From contig DVOG01000056.1 in NCBI GenBank assembly GCA_018713755.1, forward strand, positions 1 through 15,263: a DNA stretch of 15,263 nucleotides. Direction: 5' to 3'. The translations under genes and the position numbers were made by a program. This stretch comes from Candidatus Spyradosoma merdigallinarum. GTDB lineage: Bacteria; Verrucomicrobiota; Verrucomicrobiia; Opitutales; UBA953. Below the pieces are notes generated by a model. It did no database searches, had not been told where the DNA came from, and saw nothing but the letters and a program-made list of their open reading frames with translations. Positions 1 to 6,509 of the stretch are shown here, one piece after another. Position 1 is the stretch's first letter. Every line of letters starts with the position of its first letter.

Positions 1-1320
1 CAGCGCGGCGGGAACGACGAGCAGCGCGCGCGAGTCCCGCGTTTCGGCGGAACTTTCCTCGGAAAAAAGCGCGGCGAAAAACGCGATCGCCTGCACGGTT
101 TTTCCCAGCCCCATTTCGTCCGCAAGAATCCCGCCGAGCCCGTTTTCATGCAAATGCCAAAGCCACGCGGCGCCGATTTGCTGGTAGGCGCGAAGGCGCG
201 AAAAAAGCGCCTCCGGCACAGGCGGCCGCGCGAGGCGGCTCAGGTCGCGCAGCGCGGCGGAGCGTTCCCGCCACGTTTCCGGCGGCGTGAAAGCGACGCC
301 GATTTCGCTCAGCGCGTCTTCCGCCGAAGCGAGTTCCGCGGCGGAAAGCCTTCGCCGAAAGGCGTTTTCCGTCGCGAAATTTTCGCCGCGCCCCAAGCGT
401 TCCCGCAGGGCGGAAATTTTCCGCAGCCGCTCCGGCGGGAGCAGCACGACGACGCCGTTTTTCCCGCGCACGTAGCGCTGTCCGCGCGCCGCGGCGCAGG
501 CGATTTCCGCTTCGGGAACGCCACCGGCGTCGAGCCGCGCCTCGAAATCGAAGCCGCCGTCGCCGCGCGGGCGCGTTCCGCAGCGAATTTCCGCCGTGCG
601 CAGCCCGCGCAGAAATTTGCGGAACGCGGGAGAAAAAGCGGCGCGGCAGTCCTGTTCGAGAAAATCCCGGTGCGCGGCGAGAAAATTCAGCGTCTCGTGT
701 TCTCCGCGCAGAAACCAGCGGCGGGAACGCGCGTCGAGCGCGAAGCCGGAATTTTTCAGCAAATCGCGCAGCGCGGCGCGGAACGGCGCTTCCGGCGGAG
801 GCAGAACGACGGAGAGCCACGCGCTCCCGCCGTCGATTTCCGCGCGGAAATTTTTCTGCGCGGGAGAGGCGCTTTCCGCCGGCGCCGTTCCCGCGAATAT
901 TTTTCCCGCGGAAAAATGTTCCGCCGACGCCGGCCGAGGGAAAGCGGACTTCGCGGCGCCGGCTGACGGCGGACGCGGTTCCCGCGCTTCTTTTTCGAGA
1001 GGTTTTTCCGCGGCGCGGCGCGCGGCTTCCGCGGCGGCGAGCAGCGGCGCGAAATAAGCGAAATAAACGGCGAGCGCGTGCCGGCAGACGCGGCGGGAAC
1101 GCCCCGTTTCGCAGGAGCATTCCGCGCGCGGGAACGTGCGGGAACGCAGGTCGAGCGCGACGCGGAAGAGCGATCCGCCGTCCGCGACGGCGCCGCGGAA
1201 AAACGGCGCGTCCCAAACGACGTCCGTCGCGGCGGGCGCGAGCGCCTTGCCCTCGCGCAACGTCGTCGGGGAGACGGATTCGAGCCACTCCGAATCCGGA
1301 ATTTGCGGAGGAAGCATCAT
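1..1320 (-). CDS. SNF2-family helicase with SWIM zinc finger, C-terminus cut by window edge
   Basis: The frame is open for 440 codons from the ATG at 1320 to the left edge. Residues 68-81 read C-S-C, eight residues, C-R-H, which matches the SWIM zinc finger CxCxnCxH. A poorly conserved stretch follows, including a charged Ala/Pro-rich part at about 100-150. From about 375 the SNF2 ATPase core begins: a Q-motif-like LRAYQIGAAW, then ILADEMGLGKT with Walker A at about 404-408, then LLVVPAAL (motif Ia) at 433-440. The DEAH box and helicase C domain lie outside the window. In the family this layout belongs to bacterial SWI2/SNF2 ATPases that move along DNA; the exact role here is unknown. The start is the first of two adjacent ATGs, 31 nt after secA, with no clear ribosome binding site. 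The gene carries ten copies of the dispersed motif. Confidence 0.9.
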   Translation of the reverse strand, partial: MMLPPQIPDSEWLESVSPTTLREGKALAPAATDVVWDAPFFRGAVADGGSLFRVALDLRSRTFPRAECSCETGRSRRVCRHALAVYFAYFAPLLAAAEAARRAAEKPLEKEAREPRPPSAGAAKSAFPRPASAEHFSAGKIFAGTAPAESASPAQKNFRAEIDGGSAWLSVVLPPPEAPFRAALRDLLKNSGFALDARSRRWFLRGEHETLNFLAAHRDFLEQDCRAAFSPAFRKFLRGLRTAEIRCGTRPRGDGGFDFEARLDAGGVPEAEIACAAARGQRYVRGKNGVVVLLPPERLRKISALRERLGRGENFATENAFRRRLSAAELASAEDALSEIGVAFTPPETWRERSAALRDLSRLARPPVPEALFSRLRAYQQIGAAWLWHLHENGLGGILADEMGLGKTVQAIAFFAALFSEESSAETRDSRALLVVPAAL

Positions 1321-1322
1321 CC

Positions 1323-1335
1323 GGAACGTCGTTCC
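1323..1335. repeat. Small inverted repeat just before the SNF2-type gene start
   Basis: GGAAC-GTC-GTTCC is a 5-bp perfect inverted repeat with a 3-nt centre, ending two bases from the ATG at 1320. It includes one copy of the dispersed motif. A hairpin here could affect translation starts, but it is short and may simply reflect the motif. Confidence 0.35.
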
Positions 1336-1351
1336 CGCGGCGCGGGCGAGC

Positions 1352-4300
1352 TCAGAGTTTTTTCACGAAGGTCCAGCCTTCGTCCGCGATGAGCGCGCGC
1401 GCCTTTTTCCATTTGACGGAGCGCGTTTCGCCGTCGCGGGAGATTTCCACGAGGTCGTTGCGGCCGATTTCCTGCCCTTCCGGCGCTTCCGTTTCGGCGG
1501 CGTTCCCGTGAGGAGGAATCGCGGCGGCGGCGTTCCCGCCGAGCAGCGCTGCGGCGGCGGGCGATTTCGTCACGGCTTCGGCCGCGGGGCGTTCCCGCGC
1601 GGCGGAATTTTCTTCCGCCGGTTCGACTCCGCGCAGACGGCGAATCAGCTGTTCGAAGGCTTCGTAGCTCGTCGCCGAGCGGAAAAGCCCGGTGCAGACG
1701 TCCGTGCGCACGCGGCCGAGCATCGTCTTGAAGCACGTGAACGCCTCGTTTTTGTATTCGACGAGCGGATTGCGCTGGCCGTAGCCGCGCAGCCCGATGC
1801 TCTGGCGCAGATCCGCCATTTCGGCGAGATGGTCCTGCCAGTTTTTGTCGATGGCGCGCAAAACGATGTAGCGTTCCAGCCCTTTGAGCGCGTCCGAGCC
1901 CTCGAAGGCGTCGCGCTCGGCGTAGGCGTCGCGCACGCGCTTGACGACGAGATTCGCGGCTCCTTCGTCGCGGGCGGCGAGCAGCTCGTCCGCCGAGAAA
2001 CGCAGCGGGAACGTCGTGTTGAGCCAGCGGACGAAATCTTCGAGCGCGACGCGGTTGACGTCGGTTTTTTCGTCGGCGGGCAACGCGGCGTCCACGCGTT
2101 CGTTAAGTTCTTCGTCGACGAGGGCGAAAAGCAGGTCGCGCGGCTTGTCGGTCTTCAGCGCTTCGTTGCGGATGCCGTAAATGATTTCGCGCTGCTTGTT
2201 GAAGACGTCGTCGTATTGCAGCGTATTTTTGCGATACGTGTAATGAACGGCCTCGACGCGGCGCTGCGCGGTTTCGATGGAGCGGTTCAGCAGCGAATGC
2301 TGCAGCGGCTGGCCTTCGACGAAGGACTTCTGCAGCACGCGGGAGATGACTCCGGCGTTGGAGAAGAGGCGCATCAGGTCGTCTTCAAGCGAAACGAGAA
2401 ACTTCGAGCGGCCCGGGTCGCCCTGGCGGGAACAGCGCCCGCGCAGCTGGCGGTCGACGCGGCGCGACTCGTGGCGCTCGGTGCCGAGCACGAAGAGCCC
2501 GCCGAGTTCCCGCACGCCTTCGCCGAGCTTGATGTCGGTCCCGCGGCCCGCCATGTTGGTGGCGATGGTCACGGCGCCGCGCTGGCCCGCCTGCGCGACG
2601 ATCTGCGCTTCGATTTCGTGATTTTTCGCATTCAGCACGTTATGGGGAATGCCGGCGTATTTGAGGCTGCGGGAAAGCATTTCGGAGGCCTCGACGCTCG
2701 CGGTGCCGACGAGCACCGGCTGCCCGCGCTCGTGCGCCTCTTTGATTTCCTTGACGGCTTCGGCGTATTTTTCGCGGCGCGTCTTGAAAATCATGTCGTC
2801 CTCGTCGATGCGGATGCAGGGCTTGTTCGTCGGGATGGCGACGACGCCGAGGCGGTAGATGTCGTAAAATTCTCCGGCTTCGGTTTCCGCCGTTCCCGTC
2901 ATTCCCGCGAGTTTTTCGTACATGCGGAAATAATTCTGAATCGTGATGGTGGCGTAAGTCTTCGATTCCTTTTCGATTTCCACGCCTTCCTTCGCCTCGA
3001 TCGCCTGGTGCAGCCCGTCGCTCCAGCGGCGGCCGGGCATGATGCGCCCGGTGTTTTCGTCGACGATCATCACCTTGTTGTCCTTGACGACGTAGTGGAC
3101 GTCCTTTTCGAAAAGCGCATAGGCGCGCAGAAGCTGGGAAATGCAGTGGATGTCCTCGCTCGCGCGGACGAAGCGGTCTTCCGCCTCCTGCTTGAGCTTG
3201 GCGCGATCCTCGGAGGAAAGGCTTTCGCGCGCGTCGATGGCGACGAATTCCGACGGGATGTCGGGCAGGACGAACGCGTCGGGATCATCCGGGCGCAGCG
3301 TGTCGCGGCCGAGCTGCGTCAGGTCGGACTCGCGGCGCTTTTCGTCGATGGCGTAATAAAGCTCTTCCTTGATTTGGAAACGGCGTTCCCGGTTGAACGC
3401 GTTCATCATTTCCGCGTCGAAGGCGTCGAGCTTTTTGCGCCATTCGCCGTTTTCCATCATTTTGAGGAACTGCTTGTTGCGCGGCGCGCCGAGCTTGACC
3501 TGCAGGAGTTTGACCAGCCCCGCCTGCTCCGCGCGCAAATCGTTGTCGCGCGCGGCGCGTTCGAGCAGCTTCCGCGCGGATTCCACGAGCGTGTTGCACA
3601 AGCGCGTCTGCTTCTCGACGATTTTCTGCACGCCGGCCTTGAACTGGTCGAAAGGCTCGGCGCGGTCTTCCTGCACGGGACCAGAAATGATCAGCGGCGT
3701 GCGCGCCTCATCGATGAGAATGGAGTCGATTTCGTCGACGATGCAATAGTAATGGTCGCTCTGCACCTGCTCGGCGACGGACGTCGCCATGCCGTTGTCG
3801 CGCAGATAATCGAAGCCGAACTCGGAAGCCGTGCCGTAAGTGATGTTGCACTTGTAGGCTTCGCGGCGCTCGTGCGGCGGCATGGAATTCTGAATGCAGC
3901 CGACCGTCAGCCCGAGAAATTTGTAAAGGTGCCCCATCCACTCCGAGTCACGGCGCGCCAAATAGTCGTTGACCGTGACGAGCTGGCAGTTTCTTCCCGT
4001 GAGCGCGTTGAGGTAAAGCGGGAGCGTCGCCACCAGCGTCTTGCCCTCGCCCGTCGCCATTTCCGCGATTTTGTTGCGGTGAAGCGCGATCCCGCCGATA
4101 AGCTGAACGTCGAAAGGCACCATGTCCCACGTCAGTTCGTGGTCGCAGACGATCGCCGTCGTCCCGCACAGACGCCGCGCGGCGTTCTTCACGACGGCGA
4201 AGGCCTCCGGCAGCAGCTGATCCAGCGTTTCGCCTTTCTTGAGGCGCTCCATCAGCTCCGGCGTTTTCGCCTTCAGCGCCTCGTCGGACAGTTTCTGGTA

Positions 4301-4405
4301 CTCGGCTTCCAGCGCGTTGATTTTTCTGACGATCGGTCTGCACTTTCGGACGAACTGCCGGTGGTGGCGTCCCGCGAAAACCTTGAAAACGGATGATATG
4401 CCCAT
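1352..4405 (-). CDS. secA: Preprotein translocase ATPase SecA
   Basis: This 1017-residue protein is the motor that drives unfolded preproteins through SecYEG. Visible landmarks are Walker A ATGEGKT (117-123), VTVNDYLARRD (about 143-153), FGFDYLRDN (about 196-204), Walker B DEID (224-227), IDEARTPLIISG (231-242), MTGTAETEAGEFYDIY (502-517), ATNMAGRGTDIKLGEG (615-630), RGRCSRQGDPG (655-665) and the helical scaffold (about 850-890). About 107 residues separate LIISG from YYAIDEKRR, more than in E. coli, so the cross-linking domain region carries an insertion. The tail has no CxC...CH/CC zinc motif; it ends in GWTFVKKL after an Ala/Pro-rich linker (about 930-978). The start at 4405 begins MGISSVFKVFAGRHHRQ, as expected for SecA; the open frame upstream to 4612 has no SecA-like sequence. 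No Shine-Dalgarno is seen. Confidence 0.98.
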   Translation of the reverse strand: MGISSVFKVFAGRHHRQFVRKCRPIVRKINALEAEYQKLSDEALKAKTPELMERLKKGETLDQLLPEAFAVVKNAARRLCGTTAIVCDHELTWDMVPFDVQLIGGIALHRNKIAEMATGEGKTLVATLPLYLNALTGRNCQLVTVNDYLARRDSEWMGHLYKFLGLTVGCIQNSMPPHERREAYKCNITYGTASEFGFDYLRDNGMATSVAEQVQSDHYYCIVDEIDSILIDEARTPLIISGPVQEDRAEPFDQFKAGVQKIVEKQTRLCNTLVESARKLLERAARDNDLRAEQAGLVKLLQVKLGAPRNKQFLKMMENGEWRKKLDAFDAEMMNAFNRERRFQIKEELYYAIDEKRRESDLTQLGRDTLRPDDPDAFVLPDIPSEFVAIDARESLSSEDRAKLKQEAEDRFVRASEDIHCISQLLRAYALFEKDVHYVVKDNKVMIVDENTGRIMPGRRWSDGLHQAIEAKEGVEIEKESKTYATITIQNYFRMYEKLAGMTGTAETEAGEFYDIYRLGVVAIPTNKPCIRIDEDDMIFKTRREKYAEAVKEIKEAHERGQPVLVGTASVEASEMLSRSLKYAGIPHNVLNAKNHEIEAQIVAQAGQRGAVTIATNMAGRGTDIKLGEGVRELGGLFVLGTERHESRRVDRQLRGRCSRQGDPGRSKFLVSLEDDLMRLFSNAGVISRVLQKSFVEGQPLQHSLLNRSIETAQRRVEAVHYTYRKNTLQYDDVFNKQREIIYGIRNEALKTDKPRDLLFALVDEELNERVDAALPADEKTDVNRVALEDFVRWLNTTFPLRFSADELLAARDEGAANLVVKRVRDAYAERDAFEGSDALKGLERYIVLRAIDKNWQDHLAEMADLRQSIGLRGYGQRNPLVEYKNEAFTCFKTMLGRVRTDVCTGLFRSATSYEAFEQLIRRLRGVEPAEENSAARERPAAEAVTKSPAAAALLGGNAAAAIPPHGNAAETEAPEGQEIGRNDLVEISRDGETRSVKWKKARALIADEGWTFVKKL

Positions 4406-4437
4406 AACTGCCGAATGATGAAAATATAAGTGAAAAG

Positions 4438-4465
4438 AATCTAAATTTCCCGCCCGCTTTCGCAA
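4438..4465 (-). promoter_or_regulatory. Possible sigma-70-type promoter for secA
   Basis: On the minus strand TTGCGA (4465-4460) and TAGATT (4443-4438) are separated by 16 nt, in an AT-rich patch about 35 nt before the secA start. secA lies downstream of the terminator at 4544-4577, so it needs its own promoter in this gap. The hexamers are only partial matches. Confidence 0.3.
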
Positions 4466-4543
4466 GGCAAAAAAAGAGACGGGAGACGTTCCCGCCTTTC
4501 GTTCTTCTTTTGCAGGACGCGTGCCGAAGCGTTCCCGCCGAAG

Positions 4544-4577
4544 AAAAAATGTTCCCGCGGCAGCAAGCGGCGGGAAC
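4544..4577 (-). terminator. Intrinsic terminator of the FmdB-like gene, made from two inverted motif copies
   Basis: On the minus strand, GTTCCCGC (4577-4570), an 11-nt loop and GCGGGAAC (4558-4551) form an 8-bp stem followed by ATTTTTT (4550-4544). It begins six bases after the stop codon at 4584. An outer copy at 4531-4536 can also pair with the motif at 4572-4577, giving an 11-bp alternative stem (4529-4539 with 4569-4579). Confidence 0.75.
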
Positions 4578-4583
4578 GCGAGG

Positions 4584-4976
4584 CTACTTTTTTCCGCGAC
4601 GGCAGGCGGCACAGGAGCAGCTTTCGCCGTGCAGCAAAGAATCCTCGTGCGGAAGCAGCTCGTTCCCGCGCGGCTTGCGGAAGCTTTCCGGCGCGTTCGG
4701 GTCCGTTCCCGCGGTTTTGTGATAAACGCCCGTCGCGGGATCGCGCTCGTATTTCGTGAAGCCGCGCGCGGCGAAACAGCGTTCGTCCGCGCTCTTCCGC
4801 TTCATCTCGCCTTCGGAATACCGCGTGACCAGCCCCGGCGCGGAAAACGCGCGGCGCAGCGGCGCGCCCGTCAGCGGATGCTTCGTCAGCGGCGCGTCGC
4901 CCGCGCCCTGCTCGATTTCGAGCGTTTCCCCGTCGCTCCCGTCGGGCTTGACGACGATGTAGACGAAAATCGGCAT
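4584..4976 (-). CDS. Small FmdB-like protein lacking the zinc-ribbon cysteines
   Basis: The 130-residue product begins MPIFVYIVVKPDGSDGE and continues with PLTKHPLTGAPLRRAFSAP. This follows the layout of FmdB-type zinc-ribbon regulators (MPIYEYxCxxCG ... LTxCPxCGxxxxRxxS), but all four metal cysteines are absent, so the ribbon fold is inferred from the frame around them. Residues 60-90 hold a basic and aromatic stretch (RGFTKYERDPATGVYHK), and the C-terminus has CSCAAC (120-125) followed by RRGKK, a possible separate metal site. The start at 4976 is set by an AGGAG ten bases upstream and by the conserved MPIFVY opening; the frame stays open upstream but with unrelated sequence. It lies after kbl with a terminator between. 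The function is unknown; DNA or RNA binding is only a guess. Confidence 0.8.
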   Translation of the reverse strand: MPIFVYIVVKPDGSDGETLEIEQGAGDAPLTKHPLTGAPLRRAFSAPGLVTRYSEGEMKRKSADERCFAARGFTKYERDPATGVYHKTAGTDPNAPESFRKPRGNELLPHEDSLLHGESCSCAACRRGKK

Positions 4977-4986
4977 CTTCGTTTTT

Positions 4987-4991
4987 CTCCT
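4987..4991 (-). promoter_or_regulatory. Ribosome binding site of the FmdB-like gene
   Basis: AGGAG on the minus strand, ten bases before the ATG at 4976. It is the only clear Shine-Dalgarno found ahead of a gene in this window, and it decides the start. It directly follows the T-tract of the kbl terminator. Confidence 0.75.
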
Positions 4992-4992
4992 G

Positions 4993-5038
4993 AAAAAAAA
5001 AAGAAAATTTCCGCCGCGCAAAAAGCCGCGGCGCGGAA
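4993..5038 (-). terminator. Intrinsic terminator hairpin and T-tract between kbl and the FmdB-like gene
   Basis: On the minus strand TTCCGC, a 2-nt bulge and CGCG (5038-5027) pair with CGCGGCGGAA (5018-5009) around the loop GCTTTTTG. An ATTTTC and ten further T residues follow (to 4993). The tract ends two bases before the AGGAG of the next gene, so it is both the end of the kbl unit and the leader of the FmdB-like gene. Confidence 0.7.
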
Positions 5039-5046
5039 TCCGCGGG

Positions 5047-5068
5047 AACACGCGCGGGAACGCGTGTT
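5047..5068. repeat. Perfect hairpin with motif loop after kbl
   Basis: AACACGCG and CGCGTGTT form a perfect 8-bp inverted repeat around a CGGGAA loop, which is the centre of the dispersed motif. Two more motif copies flank it, at 5044-5049 and 5099-5104. It lies 43 nt after the kbl stop and has no long T-tract, so it may act as a processing or stability hairpin, or have no function. Confidence 0.6.
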
Positions 5069-5110
5069 TCTCCGGCGGACGCCGCGCCGCTCATGCGCGG
5101 GAACGCGGAA

Positions 5111-6316
5111 TTATTTCACGCCTTCCGCCTCGAGTTCCTTTTTGACCTCGATGAACGCGGCGAGCGCTTTTTCCAAATCCTCGCGCGTGTGCCCCGCGGT
5201 GATCTGCGTGCGGATGCGCGCCTTGCCCTTCGGCACGACGGGATAGAAGAACCCGATCGCGTAAATGCCTTTTTCGAGCAGACGGCGGGAATATTCCTGC
5301 GCCAGACGCGCGTCGCCGAGCATGACCGGCGTCACCGGGTGCGTTCCCGGCACGACGTCGAAGCCCGCCTTCGTCAGCCCTTCGCGCCAGAACTTCGTGT
5401 TTTCCTGGATGCGCCGCACGAACGAGGGATCGTTTTCGAGCAATTCCAGCGCCTTGAGCGCGCCGCCGACGATTGCGGGAGCGATCGAGTTGGAAAACAG
5501 ATACGGGCGCGACTGCTGGCGGAGAAGCTCGATGATTTCCTTCTTCCCCGACGTGAACCCGCCGGAGCCGCCGGAAATGCCCTTGCCGAGCGTTCCCGTG
5601 ATCACGTCCACGCGATCCATCACGCCCCAGTATTCGTGCGTGCCGCGCCCCGTCGCGCCGAGGCAGCCCGTGGAGTGGCATTCGTCGAAGCCGACGAGCG
5701 CGTCGTATTTGTCCGCGAGGTCGCAGATGCCCTTGAGGTTCGCGATCACGCCGTCCATCGAGAACGAGCCGTCCGTGAAAATCATGATGTTCTTCGCTCC
5801 CGCGGCGCGCGCTTCCTGCAGCTTCGCCTCGAGGTCCGCCATGTCGTTGTTTTTGTAGCGGTAGCGCGTCGCCTTGCACAGGCGCACGCCGTCGATGATC
5901 GAGGCGTGATTGAGCTCGTCGGAAATGATCGCGTCGCCTTCCTTGAGCAGGCATTCGAAAAGCCCGCCGTTCGCGTCGAAGCACGCGCCGTAAAGAATCG
6001 TGTCCTCCGTCTTGAGGAACTTCGAAATCGCCGCCTCGAGCTGCTTGTGAATCGTCTGCGTCCCGCAGATGAAGCGCACGGACGCGCAGCCGAAACCGTA
6101 TTTGTCGAGCGCTTCGTGCGCCGCCTTGATGACTTCCGGGTTGTCCGCGAGCCCGAGGTAGTTGTTCGCGCACATGTTGATGACTTCGCGCCCGTCCTCG
6201 AGGCGGATGTGCGCCGCCTGCGGGCTGGCGATCACGCGCTCGTCCTTGTAGAGTCCGGCTTCGCGGATTTCCGCGAGGCGCGCTTTCGCCGTTTCAAGAT
6301 ATTTTTTGTATGCCAT
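5111..6316 (-). CDS. kbl: Glycine C-acetyltransferase (2-amino-3-ketobutyrate CoA ligase)
   Basis: This 401-residue PLP enzyme of the alpha-oxoamine synthase family is expected to cleave 2-amino-3-ketobutyrate with CoA to glycine and acetyl-CoA, the second step of threonine breakdown. Visible sites are NNYLGLADNP (about 51-60), FGCASVRFICGTQ (75-87), DELNHASIIDG (133-143), the PLP-contacting DECHS (211-215), and TGTLGKGISGGSGG (240-253) with the Schiff-base lysine at 245. Length and motif order match E. coli Kbl closely, which favours it over 8-amino-7-oxononanoate synthase, serine palmitoyltransferase or ALA synthase. No threonine dehydrogenase gene is next to it. The start at 6316 (MAYKKYLETAKARL) fits the family; the open frame upstream to 6412 has no similarity. 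No clear ribosome binding site is seen. The gene holds only two copies of the dispersed motif. Confidence 0.93.
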   Translation of the reverse strand: MAYKKYLETAKARLAEIREAGLYKDERVIASPQAAHIRLEDGREVINMCANNYLGLADNPEVIKAAHEALDKYGFGCASVRFICGTQTIHKQLEAAISKFLKTEDTILYGACFDANGGLFECLLKEGDAIISDELNHASIIDGVRLCKATRYRYKNNDMADLEAKLQEARAAGAKNIMIFTDGSFSMDGVIANLKGICDLADKYDALVGFDECHSTGCLGATGRGTHEYWGVMDRVDVITGTLGKGISGGSGGFTSGKKEIIELLRQQSRPYLFSNSIAPAIVGGALKALELLENDPSFVRRIQENTKFWREGLTKAGFDVVPGTHPVTPVMLGDARLAQEYSRRLLEKGIYAIGFFYPVVPKGKARIRTQITAGHTREDLEKALAAFIEVKKELEAEGVK

Positions 6317-6389
6317 GATTTTTTCTAATATTGATGAAAAGCGTGGTTGCGAGACGCGATTTTCCTCTTCGTTCCCGCCGCAGGCAAAC

Positions 6390-6435
6390 AAAAAAGGCGT
6401 TCCCGCGGACAACGGCGCGATCCTCCGCGGGGAAC
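6390..6435 (-). terminator. Second tandem terminator after the PEP-CTERM gene
   Basis: On the minus strand GTTCCCCGCGGA (6435-6424) pairs with TCCGCGGGAAC (6409-6399) with one bulged base and a 14-nt loop, followed by GCC and six T residues (6395-6390). It lies about 15 nt beyond the first terminator and is also made of two inverted motif copies. Confidence 0.6.
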
Positions 6436-6450
6436 ATCGCGCGCAAAAAG

Positions 6451-6480
6451 AAAAAAGCGTTCCCGCGGGAACGGGAACGC
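6451..6480 (-). terminator. Intrinsic terminator of the PEP-CTERM gene
   Basis: On the minus strand GCGTTCCCG, a 6-nt loop TTCCCG and CGGGAACGC form a perfect 9-bp stem (6480-6457) followed by six T residues (6456-6451). Three motif cores are packed into this 24-bp stem-loop. Confidence 0.85.
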
Positions 6481-6490
6481 CTTTTCCAAA

Positions 6491-6506
6491 GAAGCGCTTG
6501 CGCTTC
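6491..6506. repeat. 16-bp perfect palindrome after the PEP-CTERM gene
   Basis: GAAGCGCTTGCGCTTC is a 7-bp inverted repeat with a 2-nt centre, starting three bases after the PEP-CTERM stop codon and ten bases before the terminator stem. It could form a small hairpin in the mRNA 3' end. Confidence 0.5.
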
Positions 6507-6509
6507 GTC

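Noticed and set aside
146..1288. A 380-residue Arg-rich frame on the minus strand
   Set aside because: It overlaps, in another frame, the SNF2-type gene, whose frame contains the SWIM finger and Walker A. The Arg-rich composition is a frame-shift shadow.
1136..4396. A 1086-codon open frame on the plus strand opposite secA
   Set aside because: It is antisense to an unmistakable SecA and its translation is Arg/Ala/Val-rich with no recognisable motif. Long antisense frames are common in GC-rich genes. The same applies to 5093-6328, 7424-9631 (minus), 10651-13935 and 13895-15223.
4441..6509. CRISPR array or mobile element formed by the clustered repeats
   Set aside because: The units are about 10 bp, irregularly spaced and in both orientations, with no regular spacers, transposase or integrase.
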